From NCBI GenBank assembly GCA_002451855.1, contig DKDS01000017.1, positions 201 to 7,417 of the forward strand: a stretch of DNA of 7,217 nt, read 5' to 3'. Under the pieces are notes generated by a model. The model was not told the origin of the DNA and did no database searches. It saw only the letters and a list, made by a program, of their open reading frames with translations. A program made the position numbers and the translations under genes. The DNA comes from Ruminococcaceae bacterium UBA6842. GTDB lineage: Bacteria; Bacillota; Clostridia; Oscillospirales; Acutalibacteraceae. Of this stretch, positions 1-6,185 are shown in pieces (the stretch's first letter is position 1; each line of letters begins with the position of its first letter).

Positions 1-726
1 GAGCAGATGGAGCTTGAATTTTTCTGCAAGCCCGGAACGGATCTCGAATGGTTTGAATATTGGAGAGGCTTCTGCCGCAAGTGGTTGCTTGACCTTGGAA
101 TTAACGAGGAGCATTTGAGACTTCGCGACCACGATAAGGATGAACTTTGCTTCTATTCCAAAGCCACTACCGACTTTGAATTTCTCTTCCCGTTCGGTTG
201 GGGCGAGCTGTGGGGAGTTGCCGACCGTACCGATTATGATTTGACGCAGCATTCGGAGCATTCGGGTCAGCCGCTTGATTATTTTGACCCCGAAACTAAT
301 GAAAAGTATATACCGTATGTTATAGAGCCTTCCCTCGGTGCGGACCGCGTTTTGCTTGCTTTCCTTTGCGACGCTTATGACGAGGAGACCGATGAAAAGG
401 GAGATACAAGAACCGTGCTTCACTTCCATCCGGCTCTGGCGCCCTTTAAGGCGGCGGTGCTTCCGCTTTCAAAGAAGCTTGCAAAGCAGGCAGGCGAGGT
501 TTATTCCGAGCTTGCGGGCGATTTTATGGTTGATTATGACGACGCCGGTTCAATCGGTAAGCGTTACCGCCGTCAGGATGAAATAGGCACTCCTATCTGC
601 ATTACCTATGATTTTGAATCGGTTGAGGATAACTGTGTTACCGTTCGTGACAGAGACACTATGGAGCAAAAACGTATTCCGATAAATGAGCTGAAGAATT
701 ATATTTCAGAGGCTGTGAAATTTTAA
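1..726 (+). CDS. glyQS: Glycyl-tRNA synthetase, single-chain class II type (C-terminal part, 5' truncated)
   Basis: This cytoplasmic enzyme charges tRNA-Gly with glycine using ATP. The reading frame is open from base 1 and begins inside the conserved segment EQMELEFF, so the ATG at base 7 is an internal methionine and not the start; 241 codons are visible. Family members are about 460 residues, so roughly the first half lies outside the window. Counting from the ATG at base 7, residues 108-120 (EPSLGADRVLLAF) are class II motif 3, whose Arg contacts ATP. Residues 140-239 are the anticodon-binding domain, opening with HPALAPFKAAVLPLSKK and containing the diagnostic GSIGKRYRRQDEIGTP (181-196). 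The TAA stop at 724-726 is followed after 15 bases by the next gene with no terminator, suggesting co-transcription. I see no frameshift or missing key residue. Identification is by recognised family motifs and is very secure. Confidence 0.96.
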   Translation, partial: EQMELEFFCKPGTDLEWFEYWRGFCRKWLLDLGINEEHLRLRDHDKDELCFYSKATTDFEFLFPFGWGELWGVADRTDYDLTQHSEHSGQPLDYFDPETNEKYIPYVIEPSLGADRVLLAFLCDAYDEETDEKGDTRTVLHFHPALAPFKAAVLPLSKKLAKQAGEVYSELAGDFMVDYDDAGSIGKRYRRQDEIGTPICITYDFESVEDNCVTVRDRDTMEQKRIPINELKNYISEAVKF

Positions 727-730
727 AACA

Positions 731-735
731 GAGGG
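731..735 (+). promoter_or_regulatory. Ribosome binding site of the Na/Pi cotransporter gene
   Basis: GAGGG lies six bases before the ATG at 742, inside the 15-base gap after the glycyl-tRNA synthetase stop. It supports that ATG as the start. The gap is too short for an independent promoter, so any promoter would have to lie within the upstream gene or before it. Confidence 0.65.
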
Positions 736-741
736 AAAAAT

Positions 742-2502
742 ATGACTTCAACTCAGATACTTTTAATGGTGGCGGAGCTTTTCGGCGGCTTGGCATTCTT
801 CCTTTACGGAATGTCTATGCTGTCGGGGGGACTTGAAAATCTTGCGGGCGGTTCGCTTGAACAAACGCTTAAAAGAGTGACAAGAAATCCGCTTTTAAGC
901 TTTTTCCTCGGTGCAGGCATAACGATAGCCATTCAGTCCTCCTCGGCAATGACCGTAATGCTTGTGGGACTTGTAAACTCGGGAATAGTTAATTTTTGCG
1001 ACACTTTCGGCGTTGTAATGGGTTCAAATGTCGGCACAACGCTGACGGCGTGGCTGTTAAGCCTTGCCGGAATAGGGGGAGACAACTTTTTCTTCACCCT
1101 TTTAAAGCCGATGACATTTGCGCCTCTTCTTGCTTTTGTGGGAATACTTTTCAGGATGGTTTCCAAGGAAGAAAAGAAGAAAAATATAGGACTTATTTTT
1201 ATAGGCTTCGCAATCCTTATGACGGGTATGGATTTTATGAGTAATTCCATGAGCTCCGTGCAGGAAATGAAGGGCTTTCAAAGTCTTCTTACCGCATTTA
1301 AGAGTCCGATTGTCGCATTGCTTATTTCTGTACTGTTTACCGGTATTATTCAGTCCTCGGCGGCTACCGTCGGTATTGTACAGGCATTGGCGCTTACCGG
1401 CGCTATCACCTATGAAATGGCGATACCGCTTATTTTGGGCGCTAATATAGGAACCTGTATAACCGCATTGCTCTCAAGCTTCGGAACAAATAAAAACGCC
1501 AAACGGGTTGTAGCGTTACATATTTATGTAAATGTTATCGGTTCTGTAGTATGTATGATAATTCTTTACATATTAAGGTTTGCCGGTACAGAAATTCTTA
1601 CAGAACCGGTATCTATGTTCGGTGTTGCTATAATTCACACCCTTTTCAATCTTCTCAATACAATAGTTCTTATACCGTTCAAAAAGCTGGTCATAAGGCT
1701 TTGCGAAATTACGGTTAAGAGCAGCAACGATAAAACGCATACCGTTTTTTTGGACGAGCGTTTGTTCAATAACACTGCGCTTGCGGTGTCCGAATGTCAC
1801 AGGCTTACAGCCGAGATGGCGAATCATTCAAGGGACGCGTTACTTAAGTCAATAGACCTTATTACAACATATAATTCCTCTACGGCACAGTTTATAAGAG
1901 AAAACGAAGAGCTTATCGATAAATATGAGGACAGGCTCGGGACTTATCTTGTAAGGCTCAGCAATAACGAGCTTTCGGAAAATATGTCCCACGCAATAGC
2001 CCGTATGCTTCACAGCATAGGCGATTTTGAGAGAATAGGCGATCATGCGCTTAATATCTGCAAGGTTGCGGAGGAAATGCATAATAAAAACATTCATTTT
2101 TCCGAAGAGGCACGAAAAGAAATTTCCGTTATTACCTCTGCCGTGACCGAAATACTTAATATGGCGGTTGATTCGTTTATAGATGACGATGCGGAAACAG
2201 CATCCCATGTAGAACCGCTTGAGCAGGTAATAGACAAGCTTAATAAGGAGCTTAAAGCCCGTCATGTCGCAAGACTTCAAAACGGCGAATGTACTATTGA
2301 GCTCGGCTTCGTGTTCACCGATCTGCTTACTAATTACGAGCGTGTGTCTGACCATTGCTCTAACATTGCGGTCTATACCGTACAGCTTACATCGGACAAG
2401 CTTGACGCGCATAAGTACCTTGCGAAAATCAAAAATTCACAGGGCGGAGCCTTTGTCCGTGATTACGGAATGTATGAGGAAAAATATCAGCTTGCCGATT
2501 AA
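742..2502 (+). CDS. Na+/phosphate cotransporter family protein with C-terminal PhoU-like domain
   Basis: This is a 586-residue inner-membrane protein of the PNaS (NptA/YjbB-type) family, which moves inorganic phosphate with Na+. Residues 1-320 are membrane-embedded and contain the family's duplicated signature: AIQSSSAMT (64-71) followed by GSNVGTT (94-100), and IIQSSAATV (202-210) followed by GANIGT (233-238). The two QSS motifs are the expected substrate and sodium-binding core of an internal repeat. Residues about 340-560 form a soluble helical PhoU-like domain with two metal-binding-type motifs, DFERIGDH (428-435) and NYERVSDH (531-538). In this family the PhoU part is thought to regulate transport or sense phosphate or metal state. 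The length and the Tyr-rich end (577-582) are normal for clostridial homologues. YjbB-like members have been linked to phosphate export, so the transport direction is not settled by sequence. The gene ends just before a strong terminator. Confidence 0.93.
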   Translation: MTSTQILLMVAELFGGLAFFLYGMSMLSGGLENLAGGSLEQTLKRVTRNPLLSFFLGAGITIAIQSSSAMTVMLVGLVNSGIVNFCDTFGVVMGSNVGTTLTAWLLSLAGIGGDNFFFTLLKPMTFAPLLAFVGILFRMVSKEEKKKNIGLIFIGFAILMTGMDFMSNSMSSVQEMKGFQSLLTAFKSPIVALLISVLFTGIIQSSAATVGIVQALALTGAITYEMAIPLILGANIGTCITALLSSFGTNKNAKRVVALHIYVNVIGSVVCMIILYILRFAGTEILTEPVSMFGVAIIHTLFNLLNTIVLIPFKKLVIRLCEITVKSSNDKTHTVFLDERLFNNTALAVSECHRLTAEMANHSRDALLKSIDLITTYNSSTAQFIRENEELIDKYEDRLGTYLVRLSNNELSENMSHAIARMLHSIGDFERIGDHALNICKVAEEMHNKNIHFSEEARKEISVITSAVTEILNMAVDSFIDDDAETASHVEPLEQVIDKLNKELKARHVARLQNGECTIELGFVFTDLLTNYERVSDHCSNIAVYTVQLTSDKLDAHKYLAKIKNSQGGAFVRDYGMYEEKYQLAD

Positions 2503-2517
2503 CGGTAATAAATTTTC

Positions 2518-2549
2518 AAACGGGGTTGTCAAAAGACAGCCCCGTTTTT
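2518..2549 (+). terminator. Rho-independent terminator after the Na/Pi cotransporter gene
   Basis: A 13-base arm AAACGGGGTTGTC (2518-2530), a four-base AAAA loop (2531-2534) and the arm GACAGCCCCGTTT (2535-2547) pair throughout with a single G-U wobble, and the stem runs into a T tract (2545-2549). It begins 16 bases after the stop codon. It separates the glyQS/transporter unit from the rnf operon. The opposite strand lacks a comparable T run, so it probably works in one direction only. Confidence 0.9.
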
Positions 2550-2565
2550 CGGTGCAAAATTATTC

Positions 2566-2594
2566 TTGAAAATCATAAATATATATTGTATCAT
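2566..2594 (+). promoter_or_regulatory. Predicted sigma-A-type promoter of the rnf operon
   Basis: TTGAAA (2566-2571) and TATCAT (2589-2594) each match the -35 and -10 consensus at five of six positions and are 17 bases apart, the ideal spacing. A transcript would start near 2601, giving a short leader of about 35 bases before rnfC. The site lies just after a terminator and before the first gene of an operon, which is where a promoter is expected. The spacer contains the 10-base palindrome AATATATATT (2578-2587). The call comes from consensus matching alone. Confidence 0.7.
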
Positions 2595-2620
2595 ATGGTT
2601 GTAAGCCGCAATTTTTTGCA

Positions 2621-2627
2621 AAAGGAG
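2621..2627 (+). promoter_or_regulatory. Ribosome binding site of rnfC
   Basis: AAAGGAG sits seven bases before the ATG at 2635 and fixes that codon as the rnfC start. Its first bases form the right end of the palindrome TTTTGCAAAA (2614-2623), so a small hairpin or bound protein there could affect access to the site; that is inference only. Confidence 0.85.
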
Positions 2628-2634
2628 AATTGTT

Positions 2635-3963
2635 ATGGGGAAGGAAAGGATATTAAGCCCCGTGAAGCGTATTCACGGTGGTATGCTGCTGCCGCATTTA
2701 AAAAATACGGCAGATGCCGAATCCGTAATTATGCCCGCACCCGATGAAGTGAAAATACCTATGCTTCAGCATATAGGCGCTCCGGCTGAACCTGTTGTAA
2801 AGCCCGGTGACAAGGTATTTGTGGGTACGCTTATAGGTAAAGCGGCAGGGGCTGTCAGCGCTTCGGTTCATTCAAGCGTATCCGGTACGGTCAAGTCGGT
2901 AGGTAACATAACCTCAGGCGGCCGCGAGGTGCCATGCGTTGTAATAGAGTCGGACGGAGCTATGGAAAAAGATCAGTCGCTCGCTCCTTTCCCGATAGAA
3001 GCTCCCGAGGATATAGCAAAAGCCGCCGCAGAGTGCGGACTTGTGGGTCTCGGCGGCGCAGGCTTCCCCACAAGCGTTAAGCTTTCGGTCAAGGACGGTA
3101 ATATAGATACGCTTATTATTAACGGCGCGGAATGCGAGCCTTATATTACAAGCGATTACAGAGAATGTATTGAGAACTATAACGATGTTATAAACGGAGT
3201 TTATTTGTTAAAGGAAAAGCTCGGGATAAAAAAGGTAATCATCTGTATTGAAAGCAATAAGGAAAAGGCCATAACAAAGCTTTACACCGTCGCGACGGAT
3301 GAGAGAGATACGGACGACACAGTAAAGCTTATGAAGCTGCCGACAAGCTATCCGCAGGGAGCGGAAAAGGTAATAATCTATTCGGCAACCGGAAGGCGTG
3401 TTCCGGCAGGAAAGTTGCCGAGCGATGTCGGATGTATAGTTATGAATATAACAAGCGTCGCAACGCTTTACAGGTTTATTTCTACGGGTATGCCGCTTGT
3501 TTCAAAAAGAATAACGGTAGACGGCACTGCCGTAAAGGAGCCTAAAAATGTTATAGTGCCGATAGGAACCAAAATTTCGGATTTGCTTGAATTTGCGGGC
3601 GGAGTTACGGACGACGCCGCGGAAATAATAATGGGCGGACCTATGATGGGCGTGGATGTGTGCGACAGGGACGCGGTTATAGAAAAGCGCAACAACGCCG
3701 TTACCGTTATGAGCGAAAAAATAGAAGAGCCTGAAACAGGACCGTGTATTCACTGCGGAAGATGCGCGAGCGTATGTCCTATGAGGCTCTACCCGTCAAT
3801 GGTTGACGCGGCGCTTAATCACGGCGCGGCGGATAGGCTTGAAAAGCTAAATGTAAATTACTGTATGGAATGCGGAAGCTGTTCGTTCGTATGTCCCGCA
3901 AAGCGGCCGCTTACACAGGTAATGCGCCTTGCAAAAACAGAGCTAAGGAGGAAGCCGCAATGA
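2635..3963 (+). CDS. rnfC: Rnf complex subunit RnfC (NADH/FMN and 4Fe-4S electron-transfer subunit)
   Basis: RnfC is the peripheral cytoplasmic subunit of the ferredoxin:NAD+ oxidoreductase (Rnf) where NAD(H) is expected to react. The 442-residue protein has the normal clostridial length and lacks the long repeat tail of E. coli RsxC. Domains in order: an N-terminal barrel-sandwich region (about 14-105, containing HIGAPAEPVVKPGD at 46-59); a NuoF-like flavin/NADH fold with GLGGAGFPT (138-146) and NGAECEPYITSDYR (163-176); a SLBB-like segment (about 290-345); and a ferredoxin domain with two complete 4Fe-4S motifs, Cys371/374/377/381 and Cys410/413/416/420, each CxxCxxCxxxCP. The start is set by AAAGGAG seven bases upstream and by alignment of the first residues with the family. 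It is the first gene of the operon, directly behind a predicted promoter. Its TGA overlaps the rnfD ATG (ATGA). All expected ligands are present. Confidence 0.97.
   Translation: MGKERILSPVKRIHGGMLLPHLKNTADAESVIMPAPDEVKIPMLQHIGAPAEPVVKPGDKVFVGTLIGKAAGAVSASVHSSVSGTVKSVGNITSGGREVPCVVIESDGAMEKDQSLAPFPIEAPEDIAKAAAECGLVGLGGAGFPTSVKLSVKDGNIDTLIINGAECEPYITSDYRECIENYNDVINGVYLLKEKLGIKKVIICIESNKEKAITKLYTVATDERDTDDTVKLMKLPTSYPQGAEKVIIYSATGRRVPAGKLPSDVGCIVMNITSVATLYRFISTGMPLVSKRITVDGTAVKEPKNVIVPIGTKISDLLEFAGGVTDDAAEIIMGGPMMGVDVCDRDAVIEKRNNAVTVMSEKIEEPETGPCIHCGRCASVCPMRLYPSMVDAALNHGAADRLEKLNVNYCMECGSCSFVCPAKRPLTQVMRLAKTELRRKPQ
3945..3951 (+). promoter_or_regulatory. Ribosome binding site deciding the rnfD start
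   Basis: AAGGAGG inside the end of rnfC lies eight bases before the ATG at 3960. It decides against the longer in-frame start at 3870, which would add 30 unrelated residues translated from across the second RnfC iron-sulfur motif. Confidence 0.88.
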
Positions 3964-4901
3964 GGGAAATGCTGAATGTTTCTTCATCGCCGCATATAAG
4001 ACATCAGGAGACCGTTTGCGGAATTATGACTGATGTGGTAATAGCGCTTATGCCCTCCGCGGTGTACGGCTGTATACTTTTCGGCTTTAAGGCGGCGGCG
4101 GTGCTTATTACCTGCGTCGGATTTGCGGTATTGAGTGAATTTTTGTGGGATAAGGCGCTTAAAAAGCCTAATTCCGTAAAGGATATGTCGGCTGTTGTAA
4201 CGGGACTTCTTCTCGGTATGAACCTGCCGCCGTCGCTTCCGCTTTGGCAGGCGGCGATAGGCAGTATCTTCGCAATTATAGTTGTAAAGCAGATGTTCGG
4301 CGGAATAGGGTGCAATTTCGCAAATCCTGCTATTGCCGCCCGTATAATGCTTTTGGTTTCGTTCCCTGCTTCTATGACAAGGTTTACAGAGCCTATTTCG
4401 GATACCGTAAGCTCTGCTACGCCGCTTTTATATGCGGACGGGACAACATCCTTTACATACTCCTTTAAGACGCTTTTCTTCGGTATGCACGCAGGCTCGA
4501 TAGGCGAGACCTCCGCGTTTTTGCTATTGATAGGCGGTCTTTATCTTGTCATACGCCGAATTATATCTCCCGTAATACCTGCTTGCTTTATAGGTACTGT
4601 CACGTTGCTTTCGCTGGTTTTCGGTCAAAGCGTTATGATTTCGGTTCTTGGCGGCGGACTGATTTTAGGTGCGGTATTTATGGCTACGGATTATACTACA
4701 AGCCCGATTTCACTGCCCGGTAAGGCAATTTTCGGCGTAGGCTGCGGTATCGTGACATTTGTAATAAGGAAATTCGGCTCTCTTACGGAGGGCGTTTCAT
4801 ATGCAATTCTGCTTATGAATATACTGGTTCCGTATATTGACCGTTTTACGCTCTCAAAGCCTTTCGGATATATTAAGCCTGTAAAGGAGAAAGCGGAATG
4901 A
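3960..4901 (+). CDS. rnfD: Rnf complex subunit RnfD (membrane subunit with covalent FMN site)
   Basis: RnfD is a multi-spanning inner-membrane subunit homologous to NqrB. It is expected to carry a covalently bound FMN and to take part in coupling electron flow to cation transport. The 313-residue protein starts with MREMLNVSSSPHIRHQET, the usual RnfD opening, and shows about ten hydrophobic segments, including residues 23-43, 46-63, 95-112, 185-199, 204-221, 226-243 and 277-297. The conserved block GGIGCNFANPAIAARI (114-129) and MATDYTTSP (241-249) are family hallmarks. The flavinylation site is DTVSSAT (148-154), with Thr154 as predicted acceptor; Ser152 replaces the usual Gly of the Dxx(S/T)GAT motif. 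The ATG is embedded in the rnfC stop (ATGA) and the TGA overlaps the rnfG ATG the same way, consistent with translational coupling. FMN attachment would need an ApbE flavin transferase, which is not in this window. Confidence 0.96.
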   Translation: MREMLNVSSSPHIRHQETVCGIMTDVVIALMPSAVYGCILFGFKAAAVLITCVGFAVLSEFLWDKALKKPNSVKDMSAVVTGLLLGMNLPPSLPLWQAAIGSIFAIIVVKQMFGGIGCNFANPAIAARIMLLVSFPASMTRFTEPISDTVSSATPLLYADGTTSFTYSFKTLFFGMHAGSIGETSAFLLLIGGLYLVIRRIISPVIPACFIGTVTLLSLVFGQSVMISVLGGGLILGAVFMATDYTTSPISLPGKAIFGVGCGIVTFVIRKFGSLTEGVSYAILLMNILVPYIDRFTLSKPFGYIKPVKEKAE

Positions 4902-5503
4902 ATAAGCTCTTTGATTTTTTAAAGAAAAACAGCACTGATATTATAAAGCCGACCGCCGTGCTGCTTGCGATTTGCGTTATAATTCCTCTGGCGCTTTCTC
5001 TTACAAATAAAATCACGGTAAAAAAGATAGCAAGGCTTGAGGAAGAAAACAGCAAAAAGGCTATGGCAAGCCTTATAACGGCAGACGACTTCCGTACCGT
5101 TACCGTTTCCGATACAGAATATTACGAGGCGGTAAAGGACGGAGAGACCGTAGGCTACATCTTCAAGACCTCGGCTAAGGGCTACGGCGGCGATGTTTCC
5201 GTAATGACGGCGGTAAATCCCGACGGAACGGTAAAATCGGTCGCAATACTCGATGTTTCGAACGAAACACCGGGACTTGGGCAAAACGCCGCGAAGGAAA
5301 GCTTTTACTCGCAGTACGCAGGCAAGAAAAAGGGCGTCTCACTGCTTAAAAACGGTGCCGAAGGCGAGAAAAACGAGGTTGACGCAGTTACGGGAGCTAC
5401 TATTACCTCAACTGCGGTAAACCGTGCCGTTAATGAAGCTCTTGACGAATTTGAAAAGCTTTCCGGCAACACAAATACGGCGGAGGTGACGGACGGTGAA
5501 TAA
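4898..5503 (+). CDS. rnfG: Rnf complex subunit RnfG (covalent-FMN subunit, FMN-binding domain)
   Basis: RnfG is a single-span membrane-anchored flavoprotein homologous to NqrC; its FMN domain is expected on the outer face of the membrane. The 201-residue protein has a basic N-terminus, one hydrophobic helix (about 17-36), a charged linker rich in Lys/Glu (41-55), and an FMN-binding domain (about 75-182). Family motifs are GYGGDV (95-100), ETPGLGQ (123-129) and the flavinylation motif DAVTGAT (162-168), which fits Dxx(S/T)GAT exactly, making Thr168 (codon 5399-5401) the predicted FMN ester site. The last 13 residues are polar and probably disordered. The start overlaps the rnfD stop as ATGA and is preceded by AAAGGAG (4883-4889). 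The 3' end carries the rnfE ribosome binding site and overlaps rnfE by eight bases. Like RnfD, it depends on ApbE for maturation. Confidence 0.96.
   Translation: MNKLFDFLKKNSTDIIKPTAVLLAICVIIPLALSLTNKITVKKIARLEEENSKKAMASLITADDFRTVTVSDTEYYEAVKDGETVGYIFKTSAKGYGGDVSVMTAVNPDGTVKSVAILDVSNETPGLGQNAAKESFYSQYAGKKKGVSLLKNGAEGEKNEVDAVTGATITSTAVNRAVNEALDEFEKLSGNTNTAEVTDGE
5482..5489 (+). promoter_or_regulatory. Full-consensus ribosome binding site for the GTG start of rnfE
   Basis: GGAGGTGA is fully complementary to the usual 3' end of 16S rRNA and lies six bases before GTG at 5496. It supports a GTG start: the next in-frame ATG is at codon 42, inside the membrane core and beyond the essential Cys27. 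A strong site paired with a weak start codon may tune RnfE output. Confidence 0.88.
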
Positions 5504-6185
5504 AAAATATCTCGGCTACTTTACAAACGGAATTATAAAGGAAAACCCGACGCTCAGACTGGTACTCGGTACCTGCCCGACGCTTGCCGTTACAACGGCG
5601 GCGGTAAACGGCATAGGGATGGGGCTTTCGGCTACGCTCGTTTTGGTATGCTCCAATCTTGCAATATCACTGCTTCGCAATATTATACCCGATAAGGTGC
5701 GTATACCTGCATACATAACCATAATTGCGGGATTTGTAAGCGTTGTGCAAATGCTTGTAAAGGCGTTTTTGCCGTCTGTTGATAAGGCGCTCGGAATATA
5801 TCTTCCGCTTATAGTTGTAAACTGTATTATTCTCGCGAGAGCGGAAATGTTTGCGTCAAAGCACTCGGTTTTGCCGAGCGTGCTTGACGGTCTCGGTATG
5901 GGTATAGGCTTCACCGCCGTGCTGACTCTTATGGGGGCAATACGGGAAATTTTAGGTGCGGGAACACTGTTTTCTTTGCCGATAACCTCAAAATTTATTG
6001 ACCCGATGATAATATTCCTGTTGCCGCCGGGCGGATTTTTCGTATTCGGAATACTTGTTGCGGCGTCCAACGCCTTAGCAAGGAAAAACGGGAAAAAGCC
6101 TGTCGAGCATCTCGGCTGCGAAGCTTGTCCGTCAAAGGGCGTTTGCGGCTCGGCTAAAAAGGAGGCGGCGGTAAATGAACAGTAA
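5496..6185 (+). CDS. rnfE: Rnf complex subunit RnfE (membrane core subunit, RsxE/NqrD family), GTG start
   Basis: RnfE is an integral membrane subunit homologous to NqrD. With its paralogue RnfA it forms the intramembrane pair that holds an iron-sulfur centre between the two. The 229-residue protein has about six hydrophobic segments and the family signatures ENPTLRLVLGTCPTLAVTTA (16-35) and ALGIYLPLIVVNC (98-110). The conserved core cysteines are Cys27 and Cys110, which match the iron-ligating positions known from NqrD/NqrE. DGLGMGIGFT (131-140) and REILGAGTLF (150-159) are also typical. Translation starts at GTG, with an ideal ribosome binding site six bases upstream inside rnfG. After the last membrane segment a basic stretch (ARKNGKKP, 195-202) leads to a cysteine-rich tail with Cys208, Cys211 and Cys217, apparently cytoplasmic by the positive-inside rule. 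The gene overlaps rnfG by eight bases and rnfA by eleven. Confidence 0.95.
   Translation: MNKKYLGYFTNGIIKENPTLRLVLGTCPTLAVTTAAVNGIGMGLSATLVLVCSNLAISLLRNIIPDKVRIPAYITIIAGFVSVVQMLVKAFLPSVDKALGIYLPLIVVNCIILARAEMFASKHSVLPSVLDGLGMGIGFTAVLTLMGAIREILGAGTLFSLPITSKFIDPMIIFLLPPGGFFVFGILVAASNALARKNGKKPVEHLGCEACPSKGVCGSAKKEAAVNEQ

Noticed and set aside
7..9. ATG at base 7 as a true start of a short glycyl-tRNA synthetase
   Set aside because: The frame is open to base 1, the preceding codons Glu-Gln belong to the conserved EQMELEFF block, and no ribosome binding site can be seen.
1849..2412. Minus-strand open frame (187 codons) opposite the PhoU-like domain
   Set aside because: It is antisense to a well-supported gene and its translation shows no family motif; a chance open frame.
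2503..2634. Riboswitch or small RNA in the gap before rnfC
   Set aside because: The 132 bases are accounted for by a terminator, promoter and ribosome binding site; the predicted leader is only about 35 bases, too short for a known riboswitch class.
2526..2747. Small plus-strand frame across the terminator and rnfC start
   Set aside because: It begins inside the terminator stem, overlaps rnfC out of frame, and has no ribosome binding site or recognisable content.
3870..3959. N-terminal extension of RnfD from the in-frame ATG at 3870
   Set aside because: It would overlap the second 4Fe-4S motif of rnfC, its 30 residues do not resemble RnfD, and a strong ribosome binding site sits just before the ATG at 3960.
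5831..5840. Palindrome TCTCGCGAGA as a regulatory site
   Set aside because: It is isolated inside conserved rnfE coding sequence (codons for Ile-Leu-Ala-Arg-Ala) and fits chance or codon choice.
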